From Desulfoluna spongiiphila (GTDB lineage: Bacteria > Desulfobacterota > Desulfobacteria > Desulfobacterales > Desulfolunaceae), in the NCBI RefSeq assembly GCF_900101345.1, contig NZ_FMUX01000002.1, forward strand, positions 480,786 to 544,785: DNA of 64,000 nucleotides. Direction: 5' to 3'. Made by a program: the position numbers and the translations under genes. The notes below the pieces were generated by a model. The model saw only the letters and a list, made by a program, of their open reading frames with translations. It was not told the origin of the DNA and did not search any database. Shown here piece after piece: positions 1 through 9,145 of this stretch; position 1 is the stretch's first letter, and every line of letters begins with the position of its first letter.

Positions 1-422
1 ACCTCGGAGTTGGTCATGCCCACCAGATCATCGGCGGGAAGGAAGGCAACGCCGTCTTTGGTGATATGGATCAGGCTGTAGTCTTCTTCTTCGGGCTTGT
101 CTTCGATGATAATGGCCTGGATGCCCATGCGGGCCAGCTTCTGGGACACCAGCCCACCGGCATTGCTCTCTTTGATCCCACCGGTGAGGGGGGACTTGGA
201 GCCCACGGAGAGCCTGCCGGAGTTGGCGGCGGTGGTACCGGAAAGCAGGCCCGGGGCGATGACGAGCTTGTTGTCGGCGCTCAAGGGGTGACATGTCGGC
301 GGGACCTCGTCCATGACAATGCGGGATGTCAGGGCACGTCCCCCAAGGATGGCATGGCGGTCGTCCGGGTCAGAATAAGAAAATTCTTTCCTCTTGGTGT
401 CGATTCTGAGAATCTTGTTCAT
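1..422 (-). CDS. aor: Aldehyde:ferredoxin oxidoreductase, N-terminal part (cut by window edge)
   Basis: Reading leftward from the ATG at 422-420, an open frame runs off the left edge for 140 codons. It begins MNKILRIDTKRKEF and contains GGRALTSRIV, APGLLSGTTAANSGR, SPLTGGIKESNAGG and LARMGIQAIII. These match the N-terminal domain of tungsten/molybdopterin aldehyde:ferredoxin oxidoreductases, which oxidise aldehydes to acids with ferredoxin as acceptor in the cytoplasm. TAGGAGAGG lies 8-9 bases upstream of the start. The catalytic C-terminal domains and the iron-sulfur cysteines are outside the window. The gene is divergent from the MFS transporter, with about 450 bp between them. The family call is firm. 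Substrate and metal (W or Mo) cannot be read from this fragment. Confidence 0.9.
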   Translation of the reverse strand, partial: MNKILRIDTKRKEFSYSDPDDRHAILGGRALTSRIVMDEVPPTCHPLSADNKLVIAPGLLSGTTAANSGRLSVGSKSPLTGGIKESNAGGLVSQKLARMGIQAIIIEDKPEEEDYSLIHITKDGVAFLPADDLVGMTNSE

Positions 423-458
423 GATGCGTTCCTCTCCTAAGTAAAACATAATGAAATA

Positions 459-488
459 ATGATAAAATTATCATGTATTCATGAATAC
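459..488. promoter_or_regulatory. Two adjacent A+T-rich dyads upstream of aor (possible repressor sites)
   Basis: ATGATAAAATTATCAT (459-474) is a near-perfect dyad, and GTATTCATGAATAC (475-488) is a perfect 14-bp palindrome. They abut each other 37-66 bp before the aor start. The first loosely resembles Fur-type GATAAT/ATTATC half-sites. The regulator is unknown. Confidence 0.35.
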
Positions 489-873
489 CACAGCCGGAAC
501 ACGGGATAAATAAGAAAAACCTAATCTCCTTGATTTTATACGGTATTTGTGGGTATTGTCTGGAATGACAGCGGCTTGACATCCCGGCTTTGATGCGGTT
601 CCCGTAAAGGAAAAAAAAGGCTGTGCTCACCCTGGTGTGAGCATGCTCTCGGTGAGTCCTGATATTCCTGAATTTCGGGGCCCGTTGCAACCGTTCGGGA
701 CAAAAGGGAATTTTGCCGGCCCCGGCAGAGCATGTCGATGCGCATCCGGTTTGCGGGCTCCATTGGGCAAGGGCGATTCGATCCTGTCAGGCCGTGGGAA
801 TCGCCCCGTGGCCTTTGTGTTTTGTCTTTATCAACCGGGCATTGCAGGTCGGGTGTCCCATGGGAGATATGCC

Positions 874-2238
874 ATGCATGCTGCACCGACCAGGTCCCCT
901 TTTTCCCTCAGGAACGTCCGTCTCTTTATCGCCTTCCGCCTTTTTTTTACCGCCCGGTTTTACTACCCCGTGTTTTCGATCCTTTTTCTTGACTTCGGCC
1001 TCACCGTCTCACAGTTTGCTCTTCTCAACGCGGTCTGGGCCGCCGTGATCGTGGTGGCGGAGGTGCCGTCCGGGGCCCTTGCCGACACCCTCGGCCGCAA
1101 GCGCCTGCTGGTGGCCACCGGGGCCATGATGGTGGTGGAGCTTTCTCTCCTGTGCGTGGCTCCCATCCGGGGCGGCGGGCTCCTTTTTACCCTGTTTCTG
1201 GTGAACCGGGTCCTCAGCGGCCTGGCCGAGGCGTCTGCCAGCGGGGCGGACGAAGCCCTGGCCTATGACGCCCTGAAGCGGGAGGGCATGGAAGGGGCCT
1301 GGGGCCGGGTACTTGAGGTCCAGATGCGGGTGCAGTCCGTGGCTTTTGTGGTGGCCATGGTTTTGGGCGGTGTGGTGTACGACCCGGAGGTCATGGGGCG
1401 ATTTTTTTCCTTTCTGGGCCTTGGGATCTCCGTGACCCAGGACCTGACCCTGCGTATTCCCCTGGTGCTGACCTTTGTGTTCGGGCTGTTTACCCTGGGG
1501 TGCGCCCTGGCCATGTCCGAACCCGCCGACCCGGCCCATGCCGAGCAGCCATCCACGGCGGAAGCCTTTGCAAAGACCCTTGAAGCCGGCCGCTGGATCC
1601 TCACCACCTCCTTTGCCCTTACGGTGATCCTGGCGGGCCTTATTTTTGACGGGGTCATGCGCATGGTGATTACCCTGGCAAGCCAGTACTACCGGGTCAT
1701 CGGCATCCCCGAGGCGAGTTTCGGCCTCATCGGCGCTCTGGTGGCGGCCCTGGGCATCGTGGTGCCCAAAGTCTCCCGGCACCTGGCCGAGACCCGATCT
1801 CCCCGGTTTAACCTGATGGTCCTGGGGTCCCTTACCCTTGTCAGCCTTGTCTGGATGGCCTTTTTTCCACCCTACCTTGGCCTTGTCCCCGCCCTGGTCC
1901 TCTTCGGAGCCATGAGCATGGTGGCCTTTTTCGTCAGCCATTACCTGAACCGCCTGGCCGCGTCTGAAACCCGGGCCACGGTCCTCAGCTTCAAGGGCCT
2001 GGCGTACAACATCTCCTATGGCCTCCTGGGCATGCTCTACGCCGTCATCCTCGCCATGGAGCGGCGCCCGCTCCTGGCCGAAACCCCTCTGCTCTCCGGG
2101 CAGGGCCTTGAAGACCGCCTCTTTATGGACACCTTTTTCGTGTTTCCCCTCTCCTTTGCCCTCCTCATGGCCTTTTTTCTTCTTTTCGTTCTTGGAAAAA
2201 GAGACAAAAACGAGCCCCGTAATCCTTCGCCTTCCTGA
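874..2238 (+). CDS. MFS transporter
   Basis: 454-residue integral membrane protein with about 12 hydrophobic segments. The major facilitator signature between helices 2 and 3 is visible as GALADTLGRKR (around residues 51-61). The ATG at 874 was preferred over an upstream GTG at 637 because GGGAG sits 7 bases before it and the extra N-terminal 79 residues look like untranslated leader. The C-terminus ends in a basic hydrophilic tail (KRDKNEPRNPSPS). It is transcribed alone, divergent from aor, and followed by a terminator-like hairpin at 2456. It would catalyse proton- or ion-coupled transport of a small molecule across the inner membrane. The substrate cannot be inferred. The MFS call is firm, the role unknown. 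Confidence 0.85.
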   Translation: MHAAPTRSPFSLRNVRLFIAFRLFFTARFYYPVFSILFLDFGLTVSQFALLNAVWAAVIVVAEVPSGALADTLGRKRLLVATGAMMVVELSLLCVAPIRGGGLLFTLFLVNRVLSGLAEASASGADEALAYDALKREGMEGAWGRVLEVQMRVQSVAFVVAMVLGGVVYDPEVMGRFFSFLGLGISVTQDLTLRIPLVLTFVFGLFTLGCALAMSEPADPAHAEQPSTAEAFAKTLEAGRWILTTSFALTVILAGLIFDGVMRMVITLASQYYRVIGIPEASFGLIGALVAALGIVVPKVSRHLAETRSPRFNLMVLGSLTLVSLVWMAFFPPYLGLVPALVLFGAMSMVAFFVSHYLNRLAASETRATVLSFKGLAYNISYGLLGMLYAVILAMERRPLLAETPLLSGQGLEDRLFMDTFFVFPLSFALLMAFFLLFVLGKRDKNEPRNPSPS

Positions 2239-2455
2239 AGTTGTTTCTGAATGGGCCTCTTGCGGCAGGGTGTCATGGGAGATAATGGCTTCTTTCATGT
2301 CTTCCTATTAGCCAAATATTTTAACCTTCTTTTAACTATGTTTCTTCTTTTGGAGATTTTATAACCACCAAAAAATCAAAGGCGCCGCGCGGGGGGCCTT
2401 GTTTCGTTTGGTGAGCTGCCTTTTTTTCCAGATTTCAGCCGTTTTGCTGTCTTTC

Positions 2456-2480
2456 AGCCCACACAATGTGGGCTTTTTTT
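2456..2480 (+). terminator. Rho-independent terminator
   Basis: Stem AGCCCACA (2456-2463), loop CAA, stem TGTGGGCT (2467-2474), then a run of T to 2480. It probably ends the MFS transcript before the autotransporter gene. Confidence 0.75.
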
Positions 2481-2579
2481 GTGGCGAAGATACGGTTGCA
2501 GGTCAGGTTTCAAGGCATGGGCATACGGGAATGGACGGCACGTGTGCCCGTGAAGGCATGTTGGTTCGTTATGGATACG

Positions 2580-5500
2580 ATGAAAGGTGTGTTTCTCGTG
2601 AAAAAGATTCGATTGGATTGGACGTGTGCGGGGCTTCTGGTCCTGATGGTGTGCGGGGCGGGGGGACTTCCTCGCGTGGCCGTGGCAGGGGAGGCGGCTC
2701 CGATGTCCCCCGTGGTGCTGACAGGAACGGGCAATACGGAGGCAAAGAATTATGCGGGTACCCGAGACCTGACCCTGCAAGTGGCAGAAGGGGCGGCGCT
2801 GAATGTCAGGGGTGGTCGCGGGGCGGCCATCTTGGGGGCCGGGTCTTCCGTTTGCCTGAAAGAGGGGGCCACGGTGACCCTTACAACCGATTCCGAAGGC
2901 AGCGATCCTGTGTCTGCCATCGGTATCGATGGAGATGAGAAAGAGAGCGAAAACAGCGTTACTCTGGCCAAGGGGGCGGCAGTGACGGTGGCCTCCACCA
3001 AGGCCACGGACACCTCGGCCATCTTGATCACCGATGCCGATAACGCCCATGTCTCCCTGGATGCCGCACGGGTCAAGGCCTCGGCCGCGGACGGGAAGGT
3101 GTACGGGGTCAAGCTGGAAAAGGTCAAGTTGCCGGACACTGCCTCCCTGACCATGGCCCATGGGGCCAGGTTGGAGGTGGCGGGAAAGGCCGCTGCTGTG
3201 ACAGGGGCCGATGGTGATCCCGAAGGCGAAGCCAGGGGCGTGGGCATCATTGATGTCAAGCACGGGGTGGTCCGCTTGTCCGGTGGCTCCGCGATGACGG
3301 TTACGGCGTCGTCTTCCCTTGAGGACGCGGACATGGATGCCGATGGGGTGGAGATTAAAGGTACGGACAAAGGTGAGGTGTTTCTGGATGGCACGTCGTC
3401 TATCCGTGCGTCGGCGGTTTCTTCCGGCACGGATGGCAGCGCGTATGCCAGTGGGGTGGAAGTCCATAACGTGAAGGATCTCACGGTGAGGGTGGATGGT
3501 CAGTCGACCATCCAGGCATCGGGGACTGCATTGGGTGTCAATGGTTATGCAGGTGTCTCTGGGATGGAAATAGGTGGTGTCACGCGTGCCGATGTGACTC
3601 TGGACGGTGAGTCGCTTCTGCATGCATCGGCCACCGGAGCTGAGGCCGTGGCCACGGCGTTTCACCTGGGCGCGGGAGATCTTGACCTTGAGCGGGCTCA
3701 ATTCACCCTGATTGGCCATTCCGGTGTTGAAAGCAACGCCTCTGGAGACACGGCATTGTCCGGGGGTGTTACCATGGTGGATACCGATCACGGCATCCTC
3801 AAGGTGGCGGAAGGAGGCCATATCACCGCCACGGCTTCGGCTACCACCGGTGACCTGAAAAAAGGCTCCTCGAGCAAGGTGTTTGCCGCCGCTACGGTGG
3901 TGGGCATGCTGAATGTCGATACGGTGGACGTCGACTTAAACCAGGCCGTCCTGAGCGGTACCATGAGCGCCACTGCCCATCTCACCGAGAAGGGGCATGC
4001 CGCGGCAGGGATTGGGCGGGATTCCGTGGGCCTCCTTCCTGTGGGTATCGGTGCCTTAGGTTACAATCAAGCGAACATTCGGTTGACGGACTCCCATGTG
4101 ACACTGACGGCAACGGCCTCGGCCAGTGTTGTAGACGGCAGGAACATGGCCCTGGTCGGGGAACCTGACATGCCTGTGTGCGGGATACTGGTCATGCCCC
4201 GGGGAATGGAAGGGGATGAGTTTCGTGTCGGCGATGTGGCTGCATTAAAGATGCCTGATGACCACACGTCCATCCGGCTGACGCGCTCCACCATTGATGT
4301 CACCGGCAAAGCTTCAGCCGAAAATTGCCTCGCCTTTGTCTCCGGCATTACCCTGAACGGGCTGAGTGGAGAGACGGATTCGGACCCCGCTACCCTTGCG
4401 ATGACTGACTCCACGGTTCGCGCTTCGGCTGTGGCCGAAGGGCCTCGGACAAAGGATTTTTCCATTGAGAAACCCACAGCCATGGCCGTTGGTATTTCCA
4501 CATTTTCCCTGGGTGGCAAGACCACCATTTCCCTGGACAACACCAGGGTTTTGGCTGAAGCCAAGGGGGTACTGGCTGGAGCCGTGGGCATTGGCGCCAG
4601 TGACGGCGATGGGAGCAACCTTGAGATTGCCTTGACCCGTGGGAGTGTGGTGAAGGCCGTGGCGTCACGTTCCGGGGCATCGGAAGAAGAGGGCGAGGGC
4701 GGCCCTGAATGCGTAGCCATTGCTCTGGGCAGCGGAAGCGTCACCCTGGATGCGACCTCGTCCCTTGAAGGGGAGTGGGCCGTGGTTCGGACCGAGATCA
4801 AGGCCCGAACCCCAATGATCACGATGCCAGATCTGACCGTGACCAACAAAGGGCTTATCGCCGGTCGACTGAAGGGCGTCGCCCTGGACAATGCCTCAAC
4901 AGGCATCCTGCAGGTGGATTTCAAGGGGACAGACGATTGTTCCTACGTTTCATCCGCTGCGAAGAACACCTTCTACTTCCAGACAGACTCCGCCAAGCTC
5001 GCCGATGGCTCCACCTTCCGCATTCTTCCCAACGAAGGCCTCGGCCTTACCAGGCCCGGGCAGAGCCAGACCTTTGCCTTGCTTGAGTCAGGTGCCGACG
5101 TGCAGGGAACCAGAGCCAAGGTGACCCTTGAGGTCAAAGGCAACTCCCCGCTGCTGGGCCTGAGCTGGGTGGATACGTCATCCGATACCGAATTGGTGGC
5201 CCGGGTTCGTTTCTTGAACCCCGCCGAGGCTGGTGTGTCCCGTAACGGAGGTGCTGCCTTTACCGCCGCCCTGGCCGATATGCCAACGTCCTTTGTCCTG
5301 GGTACCGACCCCGAAGCCTGGTCTCCCAGCGTCAACGGGGCCTTCCTTACCGGCATGACCCAGACCGTGGGGGCTTCCCACACCAACATCGGCAACCGTC
5401 TGGGCGGGCTCATGGGCCTGAACAGCGGGGACGAAATCGTGGCTTCAGGGGGGCTGTGGTACAACGCCAGCTTTACCGATGCCGACCAGGACGAGCGTGA

Positions 5501-6266
5501 CGGCGTGGTGGGCTTTGACGCGGATACCACCGGCCTCAGCCTGGGCCTTGACCGCCAGGTAGGGGCTCTTACCGTGGGCGTTGCCGTGACCCAGGGCAAA
5601 TCCGAGGCCGAGGCCGACGACAACAGCTCCGAAATGGACATGGACGACCACCTTTTGAGTCTCTACGGAAGTTATGACGGAGGGATATGGTTCGGCGAAG
5701 CGGTCCTCTCCGCGGGCATGGGCAATGTGGACAGCGTCCGGCGCCTGGGCGATGCAACCTTTACCGCCGACTACGACAGCACCAGCTACAATGCCATGGC
5801 CAAGGCGGGCATGAAGCTGAGCGCGGCCGGATGGCAGGTAAACCCCCTGCTGGCCGTTGAGTACTCCTTCAAGGACTACGACGGGTACACCGAGTCCGGG
5901 GGCAAGGACAGCGGGGCCCTTGAGGTGGAATCCCAGGATTACTCGGTTTTCAATGTCGGCGGCGGTGCCACCCTGCAGCGCAGCTGGGTAAAGTCCTGGG
6001 GCGTTCTTACCCCTGAGGTCTCCGCCCTGGTGCGTTACGACCTTAAAGGCGACGGCATCCTTACCACCGCAAAATTTGTGGGGGGCAGTACCGCCTTCAT
6101 CGCCAGCGGTGCAGATCCTGCCGAGACCAGCTGGGATCTCTCCACGGCCCTGACCCTGGCCAGCCTGGAGGAGAGCGCCGTGAGCCTTCGCCTCGGTTAC
6201 GACTACGCAGGCCGCGAAGATTTTGTGGCACACAGCGTCAGCGGCAAGCTGCGGTTTGAGTTTTAA
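2580..6266 (+). CDS. Autotransporter (type Va secretion), large beta-helical passenger
   Basis: About 1228 residues. A signal peptide (KKIRLDWTCAGLLVLMVCGAGG... ending near AVAG) is followed by a long passenger rich in short repeated beta-strand units of the form V-T-L-D-x-x-S-x-x-x-A-S-A, typical of parallel beta-helix adhesins. The last roughly 300 residues form an autotransporter barrel, from about MTQTVGASHTNIGNRLGGLM to the terminal aromatic KLRFEF. The barrel would insert in the outer membrane and carry the passenger to the surface. The start is uncertain: ATG 2580, ATG 2571 or GTG 2598 all precede the same signal peptide, and the GTG is preceded by AAAGGTG. The gene is monocistronic, between terminators at 2456 and 6316. 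The passenger has no recognisable enzymatic domain, so adhesion is only a guess. Confidence 0.88.
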   Translation: MKGVFLVKKIRLDWTCAGLLVLMVCGAGGLPRVAVAGEAAPMSPVVLTGTGNTEAKNYAGTRDLTLQVAEGAALNVRGGRGAAILGAGSSVCLKEGATVTLTTDSEGSDPVSAIGIDGDEKESENSVTLAKGAAVTVASTKATDTSAILITDADNAHVSLDAARVKASAADGKVYGVKLEKVKLPDTASLTMAHGARLEVAGKAAAVTGADGDPEGEARGVGIIDVKHGVVRLSGGSAMTVTASSSLEDADMDADGVEIKGTDKGEVFLDGTSSIRASAVSSGTDGSAYASGVEVHNVKDLTVRVDGQSTIQASGTALGVNGYAGVSGMEIGGVTRADVTLDGESLLHASATGAEAVATAFHLGAGDLDLERAQFTLIGHSGVESNASGDTALSGGVTMVDTDHGILKVAEGGHITATASATTGDLKKGSSSKVFAAATVVGMLNVDTVDVDLNQAVLSGTMSATAHLTEKGHAAAGIGRDSVGLLPVGIGALGYNQANIRLTDSHVTLTATASASVVDGRNMALVGEPDMPVCGILVMPRGMEGDEFRVGDVAALKMPDDHTSIRLTRSTIDVTGKASAENCLAFVSGITLNGLSGETDSDPATLAMTDSTVRASAVAEGPRTKDFSIEKPTAMAVGISTFSLGGKTTISLDNTRVLAEAKGVLAGAVGIGASDGDGSNLEIALTRGSVVKAVASRSGASEEEGEGGPECVAIALGSGSVTLDATSSLEGEWAVVRTEIKARTPMITMPDLTVTNKGLIAGRLKGVALDNASTGILQVDFKGTDDCSYVSSAAKNTFYFQTDSAKLADGSTFRILPNEGLGLTRPGQSQTFALLESGADVQGTRAKVTLEVKGNSPLLGLSWVDTSSDTELVARVRFLNPAEAGVSRNGGAAFTAALADMPTSFVLGTDPEAWSPSVNGAFLTGMTQTVGASHTNIGNRLGGLMGLNSGDEIVASGGLWYNASFTDADQDERDGVVGFDADTTGLSLGLDRQVGALTVGVAVTQGKSEAEADDNSSEMDMDDHLLSLYGSYDGGIWFGEAVLSAGMGNVDSVRRLGDATFTADYDSTSYNAMAKAGMKLSAAGWQVNPLLAVEYSFKDYDGYTESGGKDSGALEVESQDYSVFNVGGGATLQRSWVKSWGVLTPEVSALVRYDLKGDGILTTAKFVGGSTAFIASGADPAETSWDLSTALTLASLEESAVSLRLGYDYAGREDFVAHSVSGKLRFEF

Positions 6267-6315
6267 TCAGCGCAGGGCATTTGGATATCCCGCGAGTTAA
6301 AAAAATCTGGAAAAG

Positions 6316-6353
6316 CAGCCATGCCTCGTTTATACGGGGCATGGCTGTTTTTT
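6316..6353 (+). terminator. Rho-independent terminator after autotransporter
   Basis: CAGCCATGCC (6316-6325) pairs with GGCATGGCTG (6338-6347) and is followed by TTTTTT. The next gene's start lies just downstream, so longer frames beginning inside this hairpin are unlikely. Confidence 0.85.
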
Positions 6354-6377
6354 AGGGACACACCACGGGAGGTCCGA

Positions 6378-7241
6378 ATGGGACTGGCAGGAAAAATCCG
6401 GCGCCGGGCGCTATGTGCGGTAGCGGCGATGTGGGTGGCAAGCGGGTGCGCCACGGCACCGCGTCAGCTGACCTTTGTCGATCTTGGGCAGCGCGGCGGA
6501 CTGGCCGGGTTGGAGACGTGCCGAATCGAGGGCCAGCTGTTTACCCTGGCGGCCCTGGCGCCGGCCCTCTCCCGTTCCGACGTGCTGCGCGTCTATATCG
6601 AAGGGGACGGCCTGGCCTGGCGCACCCGCCATGTGCCGTCGGCCCATCCTTCCCCTGTGAATCCCACCGCCCTGAACCTGATGCTCGCCGATCCCATTCT
6701 TGACAAGGCCTATCTGGCGAGGCCCTGCCAGTACCTGCAGACAGATGCCTGTCGCCCTCGGTACTGGTCGACCCACCCCTTTTCTCCTGAGGTTATCTCA
6801 GAGATGGGCCGCGCCCTGGACGTCTTGAAGGCGCAGGGCGGCTACGGTCGCCTGGAACTGGTGGGATTTTCCGGCGGTGCGGCCGTGGCGGCCCTTCTGA
6901 GCGCCCGGCGGGGTGACGTGGACAGCCTGACCACGGTGGCGGGAAACCTGGATACCGAGGCTTTTTGTAAACTCCACGGACTGACGCCCCTTTCCGCCTC
7001 CCTGAACCCGGCCGATGTCGCAGGGGCGCTGGCGTCCATTCCCCAGCGGCATTTTGTGGGCAAAGACGATGCGGTGATTCCCCCTGCAATCTACGCATCC
7101 TTTGCCTCCCGCATGGCGCCTTGCAGGGCCCCCGCCCCGGTGCTGGTGGATGACGCCGCACACCAGCGGGGATGGCTGGCCCTGTGGCCCGCCCTGCTGC
7201 GATCCCATGGGCCGGAGCCGTGCCGCTTAACAGCCCCTTGA
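6378..7241 (+). CDS. Putative lipoprotein with alpha/beta-hydrolase fold
   Basis: 287 residues. The N-terminus MGLAGKIRRRALCAVAAMWVASGCATAP is a signal sequence with a plausible lipobox ending at Cys (ASGC), so the protein is probably membrane-anchored in the periplasm. The central motif LVGFSGGAAVAALL contains the G-x-S-x-G nucleophile elbow of serine hydrolases. Later DDAVIPP and DDAAH place possible acidic and histidine members of a triad. ATG 6378 was chosen because GGAGG is 5 bases upstream and an earlier in-frame ATG lies inside the preceding terminator. No operon partner is visible; a repeat-rich intergenic region follows. Substrate unknown; esterase or lipase activity is an inference from the fold. 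Confidence 0.75.
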   Translation: MGLAGKIRRRALCAVAAMWVASGCATAPRQLTFVDLGQRGGLAGLETCRIEGQLFTLAALAPALSRSDVLRVYIEGDGLAWRTRHVPSAHPSPVNPTALNLMLADPILDKAYLARPCQYLQTDACRPRYWSTHPFSPEVISEMGRALDVLKAQGGYGRLELVGFSGGAAVAALLSARRGDVDSLTTVAGNLDTEAFCKLHGLTPLSASLNPADVAGALASIPQRHFVGKDDAVIPPAIYASFASRMAPCRAPAPVLVDDAAHQRGWLALWPALLRSHGPEPCRLTAP

Positions 7242-7472
7242 GGGGCCTGTCTCATCCGGGGTCGTCATTATCGTCCCATTCAATTCCTTCCTGCTTTGCT
7301 TGAAAATGACTCCGGTGTGTCCTTGTCAGAAAGCCGGGAGTAACATTTCGTATGATCGTTCTCTCATGAAATATCCGGGTTATCGCATGCCGGGTCTCGT
7401 TTCGTGGGGGCTGGTGCCTCCGTCTGCAGGGTACGAGAGCCCCTCCCCCCAGGGCCAACGCATTTGGATTTT

Positions 7473-7642
7473 GCCTCCGGCGGCCCTGCCGGGGGGCAAG
7501 CTTTTGAAACGTTGGACAAACAGGTATTGAGTGCGATGCATGGTTCATGCGAATGTGCTCGTATTTCGATTGCTTTCGCCTGATGTGCAGGCAACCGAAA
7601 CGTTTTTGTGGAGCTTTTTTCAAAAAGCGACCCGCCGGAGGC
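7473..7642 (+). repeat. About 170-bp intergenic element with 12-bp terminal inverted repeats, copy 1
   Basis: Begins GCCTCCGGCGGC, then a GC-rich hairpin and an A/T-rich hairpin ending in GACAAACAG, and finishes near CCGCCGGAGGC at 7642. The right half (7591-7642, beginning GCAACCGAAA) differs from most other copies but matches the copy at 43708-43878 read on the other strand. Confidence 0.75.
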
Positions 7643-8153
7643 AACTTGCAGTTAAATGCGTTTGTCCTGCCCCTCCCCCCTCTCTTTTTAAATGTTTTTC
7701 TTTTGTATGTTATAATGAAGCGTTACCTGCACTGACCGAGACCGTGCGTATGGCGTTGCGTCGCTGCGGGGGGGGGTACGATGCTCGTATTTTATCTGTT
7801 ACCGGGTTGTGAAGGGATAATCTTTTATGTATGCTAAGTAGATTTGTAAAATCAATGTTTATAGTTTGAAGGCGACAGAATCTCTACGAAAGCCTGGGAT
7901 CCATTGCTGCGGCGTGTAGTCCCTCCGGTCTTTCTGCGCCCTGTCTCAATGGGCGGCTTTCGTAGAAGGGTTTTCGGCCTTTGAGGTGTCTGTTCCGGGA
8001 TCCAGGCGACAGATGAGCGAGAAGGTGAAGCCACCTGGCTTCCCTTTGGAAACCATAAAAGAAAGGAGCGAGGAGATCCGGTGGATTCCGGGTCTTTTGT
8101 CATGCATCGTCCACTTTATTTTGGAAAAACGGGTGATGGATCGTGGTGGCCGC
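7643..8153. other. Intergenic region before dpp operon
   Basis: No convincing gene is seen between the repeat and dppB. Short open frames lack ribosome sites and recognisable products. The notable content is the long inverted repeat at 7884-7965, described separately. Confidence 0.6.
7884..7965 (+). promoter_or_regulatory. Structured leader or attenuator candidate upstream of dppB
   Basis: CTACGAAAGCC (7884-7894) is perfectly complementary to GGCTTTCGTAG (7955-7965), with 60 nt between them including further complementary stretches. GCCTGGGATCC (7892-7902) overlaps the left arm and could instead pair, with one bulge, with GGATCCAGGC near 7998-8007. Two mutually exclusive folds are therefore possible about 190 bp before dppB. 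Confidence 0.45.
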
Positions 8154-9137
8154 ATGGCGCGTGTTATGAATGGTTTTATCTTCAACCCAATGGTAAAGAT
8201 GGTGGCCCAGAGACTGGCCATCGGCATCGGGACCCTGCTGGTGATCTCGGTTCTTATTTTTGTCGGTGTGGAGGCCCTTCCCGGGGATCTCGCCGAGTCG
8301 GTACTGGGCCAGAATGCCCTGCCGGAAACTGTTGCAGCCTTTCGTGCTGAACTTAACCTCGACCTTCCGGCCCATGTCCGCTACGGGACCTGGCTGGCCG
8401 AGGTGGTCAGGGGAGATTTTGGAAACTCCCTTGCCAGCGGAAAACCCATCGCCGAGCTTATCGGGTGGCGGTTTAAGAACACCCTGTTCCTTGCGGGGAC
8501 CACGGCCCTGGTGGCTGTCCCCCTGGCGCTTTGTCTCGGCATGTTTGCCGCCCTGTACCGGGACACCTGGATGGACCGGTTTCTCTCCATCTCCACGCTG
8601 AGCGCCATCTCCTTTCCTGAGTTTTTCGTGGCCTATATCCTCATCACGCTTTTTTCCGTCAAGCTGGCTCTTTTTCCCAGCATCTCCACCCTGACCCGCG
8701 ACATGTCCCTTGCGGTGAAGCTGCACACCATCACCCTTCCCTGTATCACGCTTACCCTGGTGGTCCTGGCACACATGATGCGCATGACCCGAGCTGCCAT
8801 CATCAACGTGATGGACCTTCCCTTCATCGAGATGGCCCGCCTCAAGGGGATCTCCCGACGGCGGATCGTCTTCGCCCACGCCCTTCCCAACGCCCTGGCT
8901 CCCATTATCAATGTCATCGCCATCAACCTGGCCTACCTGGTTGTGGGTGTGGTGGTGGTGGAGGTGGTCTTTGTCTACCCGGGGCTTGGACAGCTTCTGG
9001 TGGACTCCGTATCCAAGCGGGACCTGCCCGTGGTGCAGGCCAGCGGCCTTATTTTTGCCGTGACCTACGTGGGGCTGAACCTGACGGCGGACGTGTTGTC
9101 CATGGTGAGCAACCCGCGCCTTCGGCATCCGAAATAG
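8154..9137 (+). CDS. dppB: Peptide/nickel-type ABC transporter permease 1
   Basis: About 327 residues with six hydrophobic segments. It has the DppB/OppB layout: an N-terminal helix (AQRLAIGIGTLLVISVLIFVG) followed by the family's periplasmic loop (PGDLAESVLGQNALPE, ...YGTWLAEVVRGDFGNSL). The EAA coupling loop is seen as MARLKGISRRRIVFAHALPNAL. It forms the inner-membrane channel with the next gene product. The start is ambiguous among ATG 8136, 8154, 8166 and 8199; 8154 has GGTGG just upstream. It is first of four genes: dppC follows after 8 bp, then the ATPase and the binding protein. Ligand class (peptide, nickel chelate or other) cannot be told from the permease. Confidence 0.88.
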   Translation: MARVMNGFIFNPMVKMVAQRLAIGIGTLLVISVLIFVGVEALPGDLAESVLGQNALPETVAAFRAELNLDLPAHVRYGTWLAEVVRGDFGNSLASGKPIAELIGWRFKNTLFLAGTTALVAVPLALCLGMFAALYRDTWMDRFLSISTLSAISFPEFFVAYILITLFSVKLALFPSISTLTRDMSLAVKLHTITLPCITLTLVVLAHMMRMTRAAIINVMDLPFIEMARLKGISRRRIVFAHALPNALAPIINVIAINLAYLVVGVVVVEVVFVYPGLGQLLVDSVSKRDLPVVQASGLIFAVTYVGLNLTADVLSMVSNPRLRHPK

Positions 9138-9145
9138 GGGGGGAT

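Noticed and set aside
1009..2298. A 429-codon antisense frame opposite the MFS transporter
   Set aside because: Low-complexity His/Gly/Lys-rich product and full overlap with a clear transporter gene.
2454..3821. A 455-codon antisense frame opposite the autotransporter start
   Set aside because: Composition is arginine/histidine-rich with no motif; the sense frame has a signal peptide and a repeated passenger.
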